Shown: positions 35,901-50,900, numbered from the stretch's first letter. The stretch: 64,000 nt of DNA from Saccharina japonica (GCA_008828725.1 MEHQ01000223.1:1-64000); one strand, 5' to 3'. Notes: generated by a model from the letters alone, not told the origin. Numbers and translations: made by a program.

Positions 35901-38900
35901 TTAAACATTTCGACCGTGCTGCCGCACGAACAAACAAACTCACACAAAAATCAACCGACTCAACAAAGTTGGACCCGACTATGTTTCACCAGCGGTACAA
36001 TACAAAGAAAGGATCTACCATATATCATATTGGGAGACGTTTGCCACCCCCCTAGGTTGTGGTGGCTGGGGGCGTCAGAAGCCGATTTCGGATTTGATGT
36101 GTATTTATATCACGTTTGATGTGGACAGATAATAGACTGATGTGATAAGGTGACCGAGAGAGATGACAATGGAAGGGAATGGAATTGTAGGAACGTTGCT
36201 GAGCTTGGAAGTAAGCTCCTCTTCGATAGGGGAGACCTCTTGTATTATCATAACCTCTGAAGATGTTGACCTAGGTGGAGACGATGAGCTGGACAAGAGA
36301 ATTGAGCTAAGGGGGGAGGGCGAGGTGAGAGACTGTCTGAGAGCAGACTCTCTTGCTCGACCGCTTTAACGGGAGATTACGGTATATCTCTACTAACAAC
36401 CCGTTAATCGGATAGCTACAATAGCCCATGGAACTTTCCTATGGTGTTTAGCTAATCCAGAGTGATCGTCTATTCTGCCCAAGGAATAATACTACTTCTA
36501 AGCGCTAATCCTACGAGTTGTCTCGTCCTTAGGAACATTCTAGTGCTTAGAACATTCCTATGGGCTTACAAAGCCTCGGTGCTACTGCCTATCCGATCTA
36601 CTCAAGGAAACTTCTGTATACGAGAACAATCTTAGCGCCACTAGGCTTTTCACCTGTATGATTATATATCAACCATTATATAGCTCTAAGGACACCACAT
36701 CATACTGATGTGCGCATGGGTGTGGCCATTGAACACGAAGTATAAGGAAAAACGGCATGCGAAAAATGTCAGATAATCTTGGGGCAAATCGCTTCTTCCT
36801 GAACACGCCATCCGCAGACGGGTAAGTTTCTAGAAAACATGTACGGAAAGAGGTCTACTAGTAGTGTACACTACGTCTTTGGAGTAGTTTCAAGCAAATA
36901 GCCATATTTCGGGCATATATGTGAACTACTGTAGGAAATCGCTATTTTCCCTGCTCGGATACGCTAAACTGCGATTCGAGATATGCCCTGGAAACAGTAA
37001 GCCTGTTGCTGTCTCATGTAGGCCCATGAATAGGCACCCTACATGGAATACAGGTGATTTTGCATTCAGAGCTTGGGTCCGGTATCTGAGGATTCGCTTA
37101 AAAAAACTGTGGTCTGGAGCCCTGGGAGCTTATCATTCATTTTCGCAGTCAGGGAAAGGGGTATCAAGGTTATCGTCGATGTCATACATTGGTGATGGAT
37201 TATTTTACGTGATGTCGAGGGACGAAAAAAGAACGTTATCAAGAATGCTTGTATTTCTTCTGTTTTGCGTGTGTGATCGTCTTCAGCTGTTTTGCGTTTT
37301 GACCTTAAGCCTGATTTGCTATGGGCTAGATTTTGTGTGCAAACATCAGCATTGCCGTTGTGACTTCCAAATCATCATCATCATCACGAACAGCATCATC
37401 ATCATCGTCATCATCATCACAGTCAATGCCACCATCATCATCATGGCATCAACATCATCACTATGACATCACAACATTTGTAAACCATACATCTTTGGGG
37501 TGTTCTGCCTGCCCAGCATGACACAAATCAACGATTGCGTTATTTACATACACTATATAATGCATATTCCATTCCAAGACGTGTCTCACCTCCGTCATTC
37601 TTGGCCACGTTGCTGTCAAAATGCGTGTTGCCGTCGACGTGAATGTAGGAGCTCGCAGCGTACATGACACCTGTGTATATGCAACATGGTATCTATTATA
37701 AGTGTTATCAACAGCTCGATGATAAAGTCTGGAAGATTTGTGCGCTACTCAGAAGACAGTTCCGATCGCGTCTGATGCATCTTACGTAACTACCAAGGTG
37801 TCAGCACGACGCTGGGACACGATGCACATTGCGCAATCCATCGATGTAGTAACATATGCTATTCTAAGTATTGGTTTTAGTGTGATAACCTTTACGTTGG
37901 CGGAACATATGCAGCCATGCGGCGTTGGGAGCATACTACTGTAGTACCAGGTGACAAGCAGTGTAGATTGTATAGCATAGTGGCGGTATCATTCACCACC
38001 CACCCTGCCAATACCAGCAACCAGAACGAACAAATTCACACCAGGCGCTGCAAGACACTAATTCGCAACAGAGAGTGGTTAAATGATATATGTACGCTAT
38101 ATTCGACATTGCCATACTCGTGGACGACGGGGATTGTCGACCATGTGTGCACGAGACCTGTACTTTTTTTTTTTTTTTTTCCCATCCCATTTATTATCTT
38201 CGCACTTCCGTCTTTCTCCCTCCCTAGTCGTAACTCAGATCCGGGGTCACAAAGTAGGCTCCTCTCCCTCCTCCACCACTACGATTCTTGCCTTGATTTT
38301 TATCGCGCAGATGGTTCAGCCTTCCCAACGCTCGTCGATGTTCATCGAATTTTGCCTAACTCACACTCTCGCGCTTTCTGCTAGTCAAAATTTGTTTTTG
38401 CAAGAAAACGTCCCTGCGAGCATGCACTCGAGGGGGTTCGAACTCACGATCTCGACGCTAACAAGCTTCGTGGTTACCTGCTAGCCCACCGGGGCGACCG
38501 ACTTTGAAAAAGCATAAATACTACGTTTTACTCGTACTGTTCGGTGTTTCTAGGGCGCCAAATACCCGGCTTTGACTCGGCTCGTTCAAAGAAAATTATG
38601 AACTGCGTTTACGCAGACAAGGTCGTTCCGGGTATTGACCATTGCGGCTATCACGGTGTTCTCGCGCAGGTTATAAAAGGTTAGAAAAGGTTATACGTAA
38701 CATCAAACGGCCGACGATGACACGCACGGGAAGGCAATTACATCGCAATTGCTGTTATCACTACTACTCTCAGTGTTGTCGGCCCGTCGTACCCAAGAAA
38801 GCACCAACACAGCAAATCATGAAGTTCCCAGACACAGTACCCGATTCCAATGAAATTACCCGTTTGGTTAATCACGCCAGACACAAATAAATGCCTCAGA

Positions 38901-41900
38901 AGAAGGTCTGCCGGAAGACTTGCATATAGCCGATGTTTTACGTACAAGGTTTTTAAATGCGGCTTTGCACGGTAGTGTATTTCGATATCGTTAGGGCTGG
39001 CTGCAATCATGGTGATTAAACACCCAACCAGGCATGACGTATACCCAAAAACGAAGCAAGTGAACTCGACTCTTCCCAATTCAAGATTGCCATATGTAAA
39101 TGGATCCTGTATTCGATTGGGATGTCCAAAGACAAGCGACTTGTAGCTATATCGTCAGCACTACCTCGGTTGGTGGCGTTGTTGACATAATTCGAACGTG
39201 CTACATAAATGTTGGGCAATCCAGAGACTTCTACTTCTAACGGTGCCACTAAAGGCCGTTTGTGGTAGCCCATCGATGCAAGAAAACCCTACCACTGCTG
39301 TAAAGCGTTGGTGTAACTGTGATGCATACTTTGCTCACCGCCATCGTCCCCGGCCGAGTTATTGGCGAAACGAGTGCTGCCGTAGATGTAGATAGAAGAC
39401 TCAGACTCCAACGAGATAGCACCTGAGGGAATGCAATAGTGACATATTTTCCGTATTAGCCCATTGGCCAGAGAACCAGCACTGGCACGAAGGAGGCTTG
39501 TACTCGACTCCAGTGGCTAAACATACCAGCGCAACGTCCGACGTATTGCTCTTTTATCGTGGGGGTTCAAAACGGTACGCTTAGGATCTGGCGGTAAACG
39601 GGGAGATTTGATAGTTTTGTACGTAGACGACGTAGCGGCCTCCACTACCGGAGTAACGAACAAAACAGGGTGTATTGGTAGGGAGAATGAGGCTTGTCTA
39701 TATCGTGGACTGGGATTAGAGTACGGTTGATGTTGATGCTTCAAGGGACCTGCACACAGCCATTCCTTTTGACAATAACACCACTTGCAGTTCGGCATCC
39801 CCACGTCGGGCTCGAGCAAGCGCGAGGTTCCTGCTGCAAACGTGAGCATACGTGGGGTAGTCGCTGGGTGGCCAGCCAAGCCAGGAATATGTGCCCTTGT
39901 TCTATTGACCAACCGGAGATCTTATGGTGGACAACGTGTCGAGATTCCGAGAAGGGAGGTACGCCTGGTTACCAGGGGGGATCTCTTCGCAGGGGAGAGC
40001 TGTCGTTCTCCAAATCAAAGGCGGTATACGCCAACGGCACAAATATGGGAACGACGCGATGCCCACAGGCCCGACAAAGTAGCGGTGCGTTTCTAGAGCG
40101 ATAATAATTGTGATCATAAACATATTGGTACTGTGCGCGTGCGGACTCCAACGAGTCTCGTGGGCCGAGGTCGTCCTTTAGGGCGGTCGGCAGAGCCGTT
40201 TCCCTTGTGTTGGAGTTTGTGTCATGCTTCCCTCGTTTCCCGACCATGCCCCCCTTTCCTCCCATCGTTGTGGTAACAGTAGGTAAGTAAGAGTACGGTG
40301 AACAGTAGTCTCACGTTACCTCGGTGTTGCAGGAGTCGAATGGTACCGTACCATTTGGAGGCTTAGTCACCCGAGACAGCTGTAGGCTGCACTAGCTAGG
40401 AAACCGGATGATATTATAATGGGGGGAGGGAGACGGTAACATTGGGTGGTCGAGATACTTAGGGGGTTACAGCAGGCTGCGACACATATATCTGGCCGAG
40501 GGGTGGAATATTTCTATCCTACGACTCAGAAAACGATAAAGACAATGCAATTCGAAATATATACATTAAAGGGTAGATTTGTACGTGGACGATGTAACGG
40601 CGTCCGCTACCGGAGTAACGAACAAAGCATGGTTTGTTGGTAGATAATATAAGGCTTGGCTGTATCGGGGACTGGGATGGAGTATGGTTGGTTTTGGTGG
40701 TTCGAGAGACCTAGACATGAATTTTGAGAAAGGCACCACTTTCGGATCAGCATCCCCACGTCGGGCGCAAGCAAGCACGAGGTTCCTGCGGCAAGCGTTA
40801 GCAGACGTGGGGTAGTCGCTGGGTTAGCCAGCCGTGCCATATTTCTGCCACCCCGCCCTCCCATCTTCTATTCGAGCGGGGGGGGGGGGTGTACTCCTGT
40901 CGTGCACGGCCGTAGTCGTATGGCCATAGACCCTCGCATCCCTACAATGCCGGGACGGAGCACGTTGGGTTATCACCAACCAGGCAGAGCGGGGGGAGGG
41001 GGCGGGTGAAAGTTGCCCGGGTCCCGGAATACTTGTTTTCGTTATTGTTCTTGACGTGAGTTAGATCGGAAGAATTGAATGGTGCCGTACCATTCGGAGG
41101 CTTGGTCATCCGAGGCGACTGTAGGCAATAGTAGTTAAGAACCCGGTCGATATCATAGTGGGGAGAGAGAGACGGTAAAATTGGGTGGTCGAGATACTTC
41201 AGGGGTTGCAGCAGGCTGCGATACAGGCATCTGGCCGAGGGGAAGAATATGTCTCTCCCACGACTCAGGGAACGAAAATGACAATGCAATTCGAAATGCA
41301 TACTATAAACAGCATACTTATCCTTGTCCAAGAAGGCCGTTCTCCGATAGTACAACTGTGCAGCGTCATTGAGCATGTGTTCAGCGTTTATCATCAATCG
41401 AACGGCACGGTGCCCATACTTAGATTTTGGTTTATTTCCGAGTTTCACACAAGGCTTTGAAATTATGTGAGATAGCGCGGTATTAATCCGTAGAATAATG
41501 CGAGAATATCGGCATCACCATGCACACGTTATTACAGCTTACACTACGTACTGTGCGCACGACTACACGATTTGTGTTTGACCTGCATCACAAGAAGCAC
41601 AGCACATAGGGCATTTTTGTATAAACATATTTAATAACGCTACTCACCTCCGTCGTCCTTGGCCGCGTTGTTGATAAACTGTGTCTGGCCATCAACGTGG
41701 ATATATGAATCCGAAGAAGCGAACAGAGCACCTAGTTATGAGCAACGGGTATAAGAGACTACGTGTGTTCAGTGACCCAGAGGAAATACGATGTTTCGTG
41801 AAAGCCTAGAACAACATATAATATATTATCCCATTTTCCACAGCAACGTGTGCGTGTATGTGAGAGGCGCACCGCGTGGGGACTTGATATGGGCGCTCCA

Positions 41901-44900
41901 CAGGGAATGTTGAAACGAGCAGTGCTTGTGGAAGAGTACGCCTGGTAACCCACATAACATTACGTCGCATGAAGAACATACGATGAACCGATGTTCGGCG
42001 AATATATATACGCTCCATAGAAACACTAACGCAGATGGTATTAACTGCCAAGGACATCAACATCGGACATTACCTAACACGTATCGATACCGGATACCCG
42101 AAGGCATTTTTTCAAACGAAGACTGCTTTCAGCTCATCCGCACGATAACGTTGATATTACAACACCGTATTATAATGTAATGGTGTGTAACACTGCGATG
42201 ACGACACGTATAGAGTAGATACAATAATTGTATCGGCCGTCAACAATGCCGTTACTATCGGAAATCTTTTCGAGAGCTCGTTTTTTCCAGAACTTCAAAC
42301 TTTGTAAATTTACCTTTCTTTGTATTTTGCCCTCTATTACATTTCACATATTCGGAAGTTACTTTACAAATGATAAAAACCTTGAACAAAGCTCTCCGAT
42401 AAGAGGAACGACCCTAACCAACGAGACAACCAGGGCTGTGTACTGCACGTGGTTTCGCAATGGTCCGTGCCGTAACTATCTCGGGTTCAGCACAGCAAGC
42501 TACTGACAAGATTGCTCAAACCTCCGTCTTTCCAGGCTAGATTGTTTCCGAAAGAGGTGTTTCCGTGGATGTTGATCACTGCGTCTGAGTCCGCGGCCAT
42601 GGCACCTGCAGGTCGACAAGTTGTTGTTGCTGTCGTTGTATCAGCTACCCAGAAAGCATCGGTAACATCTGCGTTGATACTGCACAAGCCTTGCAGTTTT
42701 AACACGCGCGGCTCTTAAAGTGTGGCACTACAGGATGCTGTTATGCTGTTATGTTATTAAAACCAATACCAGGTAGGAAGTATACAGCTACCCAGGCTGT
42801 CCGGCGTATGGCTAACATAGCGCCGATGATGCAAGATAAGTCACAGTAGTAGTTTCAACCGCAACTGTTATTCTCATGTTCAATACACGCGAGGAGCATT
42901 TAGCTCAGGTAAGAAGGCGGGCATTTACAATACAACAACGACAACTACCTAGTCACACAAAGCAGCAAGGTTGCTTCTGCTTTTGAGAATTATCACCGCC
43001 CTTACAGACACGGGCGCTGATTATCCAATAACAGGGTGGGCGGTTAAATACGTGCACATCGCTTGCACTTTGTTTTAGAGTGGCAACACGTCGGTCGGAG
43101 TTATCAACAACAGTCTGACGCGTCAAGAATACCAAACAAAACGATATGACAATATACATCAGATTCATACCGACTCTCGGCTGCCCGTCGTTAGAAGACT
43201 GTTAAACCGGTCAAACAACGGGTAAGACGCTTGATAACGATTATCCCTATGTGACCTGCATTATATTTATCACCTCCATCCTCGGCCAAGCCGTCCACAA
43301 AATAGGTGCTCCCGTTGATTTGTATGCAGGAGCCATCGCCTACATATATTGCACCTGCGGTTCAGCGGCAGGGATCGTGAGTGCTGCCTATTCGTTGGAC
43401 AGGAAACGAACACGGCCTGTTCATAACTCTGATATATGTAAACTACCTCCAATACGTATCAAACGACATATATGCTACACAAGACACCAAATACACACAT
43501 ATAGTAGATCTGCCGTATGACTAGAATTGATTTCGATGTTCACGTGTACAATTGTTCCGATCGTTCCTGGGACAGGAGTTTTTCAAGGCTGGATGCGATA
43601 GTTGGACGGGATAGTGACGCCCGCAAACCTGCACTTGCACGAAAAGGAAGGGCAACAGCGCTCGCAAGCACCTCTTGTCGTCCCTAGCCGCGCCTTCTTA
43701 GGGTTAACGTATGTCCTCGTGTTGTCAATTGCCTAACCCTAACCGTTTCCACCCCTTCGTGTCACAAAAAAACTTCTGTGCTGGATAAACCGTATATTTT
43801 CACCGTCAAAATATTCTCCGCCTTCATAAAAATCCCTTCCTGTTACCATACAAATCCCTACGACATACTGCCGTCGTTCCACGGCGAAACAATGCTGCAC
43901 GCGAGGTAATGCCATAATCCCCAACAATCCTGTTTTGTTCCCACCGTGTATTTCGACCCCTCCATGTTAAGCCCCTCCCCGCCCGAGTTCCGCCTACAGA
44001 ACGGTAAATCCAACCACGCCACCAGCACGCAATTTGGGGTAGTGGTGGTTCAGTAGTGTATCTTGACTTGGGGGTTCCTTGACGATACCTTCGCATCTAT
44101 ACAAATCTAACTTGCCTGGTGAAACGACCCCTTGCTTTAAAGGCTGTTTTCCTGCTAGAGATTACCCCCTACAAAAGCTACCATCCTTTCTCACTTTTCA
44201 TCACTGAATGTTTTCCCTAGTTCCCAGTACCTTAATGCTTATCATTCTTGCTAAACAAATACGGCGATCACGTCGCTTCCCATACGCAACGGTTTGTCTT
44301 AAACCTGCCATCCCATTGTTGGTATACGGACTTGCGTTTCCCGTTCGGATAACCGGCACATCTATGTCCAATTCCGTCCCTCCATTTCCAACACTCGTGT
44401 AGTACATGGCGCTAATTTTGTTCACCTACACTCGAAACAGGCCGCGGTAATATATACGAAACCCCCAACACGAGTCCCCTACTGCAGGTGACATCACCCT
44501 ATAATCCGTGTCAGCGACACACACCACATCAACGATAGACTTGCACGATATCGGAAGAAGTCTTCGCATTTAGGCGCTTCAGTGAGTTCCTACAGCTGGT
44601 GCAGGATCTACAATATTTGACGTTTCCATGGCATGTCATGGCATTGCCATCGCAAAACGTCATGGCAACACGCCATGACAAGACCCTGGGGGAGCCATGG
44701 CACTTGCGACGGCATCCACCATGGCATCGATACGATTGAATACAATATTAATTTATTTAACGTCTTCATGGCATTGCCATGGCATTGCCATGAACATACA
44801 TGACACGCCATGATATTGTCATGAACCTTAATGGCACACCATGGCAGTGCCATGAACCTCCATGGGTTGCCATGTCATTGATTTTTATTTGTTTTTTCAT

Positions 44901-47900
44901 CCCATTGATTATCTTCGCACGTCTGCACCTCTCCCTTCACAGCAGTAGTAACTCAGATCTGGGGTCACAAAGCAGGCTCTTCTCCCTCCTCCCCATTACG
45001 GTTGGTTCCTTGATTTTTATCACGCAGAGGGTTCAGCATTCCCAACGCTCGTCGATTTTCATCGAATTTTGCTGACTCACGCTCTCGCGCTTTCCGCTAG
45101 TCAATATATTGTTTGCGAAAACAAGTCCCTACGATCAGACAGTCGGGGGGGGCTCGAACTCACGACCTTGACTCTAACATGGACCAGATTCACCTGCCAT
45201 TCCACCGGAGACGCTGGCTCTATAGGGATCATGGCATTGCCACGGTGTGTCACGGTAATTCGATGGCAACCCATGGTGTTGCCATTAACTGTCCTGGCAA
45301 CACAATGCGCATGTCCTACCATTGCTGTGGGTTATGGGGATATTGCTTTGGACCGTTCCGTCGCATATCGGAATTGCTCTGAGTCTGTTCGTCTGTTTGT
45401 CTGTTTCGTGGCAATTCCATCGGGCAGAACCCAACCCTAACCCAGAACCATGCCAATGCCGTTTCGGTATTTCGTGGCATGCCACCAAAATCCGTGCCGT
45501 CAAACACCATGGTGCGCCATGAGAAGGCCATGGCACCCCGATGTCATCGCCATGAAGGTCCACGATCGTTTGTAGGACCCCTTGGAGTGCCATGGCATCA
45601 CCATGCCGAATTTCATGGCGAGGCGAATACCATGAAGGGCCAAGAAAAGATAAATCATGTACATCCCCCCCAGTGAGCAACGGTGTCACGGACGATGTTT
45701 AAACGGCTCCAGCAAATCTCTAACAACATGGTTTGCTTGAGCTCTTAATTTTCCCATTCGTAGGCATTTTGAAACCACAAGCGAATTTGTGAGAAATATG
45801 GCTAAATCTCCAATGTGAGGACACCATAAACAAACGCCATCGAAGTTATCATCATCATCACCATCATCGCACCGTCCAAATCAAAACTGTACACCGTGTA
45901 GGGTATGCTTTACTTTCGCCGGTCACAAACATAAAATATACGAATTACAAGGCTCCCCTTCGGGGAGTGGGGCGTTCCCCGCGGGGTGACGCAAACTCGC
46001 ACGTCCCACGGTAAAACCCACCTATCGCCATCCAGCTGTAATTGTAGAAAGGGGGGTAAACGAATAATCACCATTCAGCGATTATCGTAGTAAAATGGTT
46101 TTTGCTAACGTACGCATATTTAAATCTATAATTAAATTGGCGTTATACCACATAAAAAACATGCTATTTTTATCACGAACCGCGATGTCAATTTTTCTTG
46201 AGTTCGCGGAAACTTGTCATTCTCATAGTTTGTGAAACAATATCACGATCGGCGAAAATGTCAAGTTGTTTTTCGTGACATCTTTTGTTCGGTAGATATG
46301 GCGGTGTGTACCACAGCGAGCAGTATGTCGTTCTCGTATACCAACAGCAAACGGCAGAAAAAATACAATCGCATTTCGTCCATCAAATACAGTACCTAGT
46401 ATACAGTAGCAGCAAGGAGTACAGCAAGCAGTACAAAGCAGTAGCAGCGGGAAGTGTAGCAAGTAGCAGCAGCACAAGCGGAGCTACTAATTGTAGTATC
46501 TACGTACCTACAGCAAGCAGCAGCGCCACCAACTACTGCTGCGACACGGCAGTTAACGTTCAGCAGTAGTAGCAGCACACTTCTGCTTCTTTCAGCGCAT
46601 AGCAAAGCGGTACAGCTACGAGTAGCAGCTGAGGCTACTTAAATACTACTACTCGTAGTAAAGCGTACATTTCCCGCCGTCCAATCGAAAAAAACACCAG
46701 GTTCTTGTGGTGTATTCGTACATCATAAAAAAATGCATCATTGTGGTATGCCAGAGCGGGGCCGGTATATAGCGGACGAAAACAAATAGCAGTAAGTATC
46801 GTGGGGCAGGTGGGTACGTGCTGTAGGTGCAAGAGGTTGTTCCACTGTGAAAAAAATACTATCCGGTCGCCGGCATCTATATGCGTAGCCCTTGTATCCT
46901 GGCGGCCCAACAAAAGTAGAAAAAAAAGCGGGGGCAGCACATCAGTAGTCCCCATCCACAGACATGACAGGACTCAACCGCGTACCAACCCAGCCACCAG
47001 AGCATCCACCCACCCACACATCACGTGCTTTAACAGTACAGCAGTACAGTAGTACGTACTGTAGGTGAGGAGCATAGTGCTCTGTTAGAGATGCTGTCGC
47101 GTCGCCGCTGTTGCTGCATATGTACAGATGTTCGAGGCCGCTCGATGTGCACGTCGGCGTGCCCTCCTTTGTTCGTCGTCTTGATGCCGACGCGGCAAAA
47201 TCACCTTGTTTAAATCTGCCGCCGAGACCGGGTTTCACGTTGCCCTGCTCGGCTCGGCCGAGTGGGACGGGGTACCCCGTGAAACCGACTCTATTTTTCG
47301 CGAGCCCCTCGCGCGGGCCACGGGCCCCGGGCGAGGGCGAGGCCCGGGGGGCGCGCTCCCCGGTCGATGCCCCGGCCGCCGACCCGAGCGGCGGCGAGAT
47401 CGGCCGCGAGGGCCGAGAGCGAAAACGACCCGCCGGGCAAAAAAAACACAATTATACTTTGTCATATACCAAAAATGCCGACGCGGCAAAATCACCTTGT
47501 TTCAACCTGCCGCCGAGACCGGGTTTCACGTTGCCCTGCTCGGCTCGGCCGAGTGGGACGGGGTACCCCGTGAAACCGACTCTATTGTTTCGGCTTCGCG
47601 AACCCCTCGCGCGGGCCACGGGCCCCGGGCGAGGGCGAGGCCCGGGAGGCGCGTCCCCGGTCGATCCCCCGGCCGCCGACCCGAGCGGCGGCGAGATCGG
47701 CCGCGAGGGCCGAGAGCGAAAACGCCCCGCCGGGCAAAAAAGCACAATTGTACTTTGTCATATACCAACGTTCGTCAAGACTACCACAGTAGATATGCAT
47801 GTCTTTAGCCTCACCGCCGGCCTCCCAGGCTGTGTTGTTCTCGAACTGCGTGGTGTTGTAAACGTGGACGTTGGAGTCCGTAGAAGCGTAGATAGCACCT

Positions 47901-50900
47901 GTGGATAGACAAGGGACACATGAAGAGTTTTCGTCCGGCCAGGCTAGCGCTTGGATTGCCAGCGCGCCACTTTGACATATGATATGACATTCTACCGTAT
48001 GTTTTTATGATAGACACGGCGAGAAGTGCTTCGTATAGTGGGGGTACTACCTAACGTTCCTGAGGGTGTTGATTGCAACGCCTAAATACCTGTGCAGTAT
48101 ACCGCTCCCACTGACTCCCGTGATCTACTACTGTAAGCCCGATAAACTCTGTACATAACCAATGATATTTTTGTATGAAAACTGATTGTTGAGTGTACCA
48201 GGTTATATATACGAATGTTTAACCGTCCGGGATAGGTAGAGAAAATGGGCATGCTCCTCGCCGGGAACTATCAGATGATCCGGGACGGTGCCCTATGATA
48301 CACTCTATGTTCTATAAGCTACTCCTTGTCAAAATGTGCCTTTACAGTCCCGGCACCGTGAGTTTTCCATCTATCTGTGTACCCATTCTCGCACGCCCCA
48401 CCACTTCCCTACACGGATTTCAAGATAGTTCGTAGTTTTTTTATGGAGGAGCTGCGAGTTACAGCAGTACCTCACAGAGTACTATGGTATACACTACAAC
48501 ATGCCCACATATATACACCGTACTACACAGTACTATCCAGTATCCCTTCCATACAAATGGCTCGACATCTATATATATATTGTACCTATTGAGACACAAA
48601 TTTGGCGTCCAAACCCCAGCGGCGTGCGGATGGCGCAGGCAGGTACGATTTGTCTAGTTTACGTGTCTTTGTTTTAATGTGCTTGGAACGGGAAATGTCG
48701 AAATTCTCGGCCCTGACTCTCGAATATTAGCCTACAGTAGGTAAGCCCACCACGACAACTCATGTGACAGGATAATACCCTATTGATCGATGCCAGACGT
48801 GTACGACTGTTTTATCGCCTTGGTGTGTTAGCCGCCGTTACGTCATGTTGTGCATGCTGCATCAAATCCGGGCAAAGGATATTGCAAGGGAACTAAGGCT
48901 CAAATATACGACAGGGTCACAAATGACAAACTCGAACAACACTAGCGCACATGGCCTAGTCGGCATGGTTGGTTCCATCGCCGACGACAAGACCCTTGGC
49001 GTTATTGGCAACTCTTGAAGGTGCTCAGTTGAACGCGAAGAAGACTCCTGTAACATATGCTTACTTTCGAGATTGACCATCAATACCACGAACCCGGCTT
49101 CAACATAATAAGCTATTCATTGTCGATCCTCACCTCCCTTATCTCTAGCTATATTGTTGGAAAAACAACTATTCCCGTGCACCTTGAACAAGCTGGCCTC
49201 TGCAGCCATAGCACCTGCAGATCGGCAATTGAAGCGTTCTGTGTTCTCAACAAGGACACAACACCAGAGTAGGATCGCCTGCGGCGTCATTTATACCTGG
49301 TCAAATTACGTGTAATAAAGCTGAAGCTTTCGCGGAAGAGATAACGCACAATGTGGAATGTGCCGATGTTCCGAGTACACATTCCTCGGACAAAACATTC
49401 GACGGCACAGAATCATATCAGTTGTCAACACAGGTTAATGGAGGGAGAACTACAACGCCGCTGACGGAAACCGACAACATGCTGTCGGCACCCCCCGTTA
49501 TATGTATCTCCACCCGGTGAAACGTGCTCACGACGGATAGACGAAGCCCAGTAAATACGCACCGTTTACGTGTTGCTACTCATGTTATTTAGTCGTCGTT
49601 GGTGCCGTGTAACATTGATATGCTCCACAATATGATATCGATGTTGTTTACCATGCATATAGCATTTTATGGACAATTTCGTTTCTGATTAAAATGAAAT
49701 CTAAACCGAACAACTGCCCAATAATGTGTTTTTAACAAACTTTGTTAAAACTGTAATTAAGGCGACATGGCTGGCGGCTATTTGACCGTGTATTGCTGCT
49801 CCAAAGCGGTGGTTGGTTAAGGTAAACACACGTCCCAAGTGAGCGGCCTTCATAACATATTGGTGCTCTCCTACCGCCGCATGCCCATGCATAGATGAAC
49901 GGCATTATTCGACCGACTCAAGTTAACCAGTGCCAAGTTTCTAACCTTGAATGACACGCGGATAAACGCACAATAATTCAGCGCGTTTCTCACCTCCATC
50001 ATCCTCGGCTGAGTTGTTGTAAAAACGGGTACTGCCGTGGAGTTGGAGAGAGGCGCCATCATGCAAATTTATTGCACCTGCGGGTAGGGGGAAATATTAG
50101 TCCGTTTGAAAAAACATCAGCACTACGACAGTCCGTGCACGATCCTTGTATATCGACTATGGACATGTGAACACGATACACCAGGGCCTAAGAGTATCGA
50201 GAGAAGTTCACAAGAGCAAATCATTATCACGGTATGTAACAGGTATTCGAATTAGGCATGTTTGGGATCCGAGTACATTCCTGTAGTTGGGGTCTGCTTC
50301 GCAAAGCTGCAATCGCGGGGGACCGAATCACGACGGAACCCTACAGAGAGGTATGGTACAACAATACCCCCCTGCTGATGGGGTGACAAACTTCAAATCT
50401 GTGAGCGCCAAACACCATATCATTGCTGAGGTGACGAATACCCGAAGGACGGGTGTCAATAGGCAGGTGCATTGAGCTTGCGGGAATATATTATGTGGTG
50501 TCACAGCCGGCAGAGAAACACACACTTACTTCCATTGACCGTGTCCACACATGCATCAGCAAACCCACAACATGTGTACCATTCTTTTTTACACCTACTG
50601 TATGTATATACTCCTATCGGTATAGATCGGTCTTGCGGTCCAGTCAGCAGAAAGCTGCGCGCGATTAAGATCACCGGTGATGCTTGTGCAGAGCATTTTC
50701 CCACTCATATATCAGCATCGCCCTCCCGGTTATGCGTAATTATTGCGCAACCTGCCCGTCTAAACGTGTAACGGGACAAAACCGAAATGAGTCCGATGAA
50801 GCCATGTCTTACCTCCATCATTCTTGGCTAAGTTGCTGTCAAACTCGGTGGTGCCGTGAAGGTAGACGGAGGAGTTATCAGTGGCGAACATGGCACCTTT

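Noticed and set aside
47111..47908. 265-codon plus-strand frame
   Set aside because: It is two copies of the GC-rich unit read through, then the antisense of a confirmed exon. High GC removes stops on both strands.
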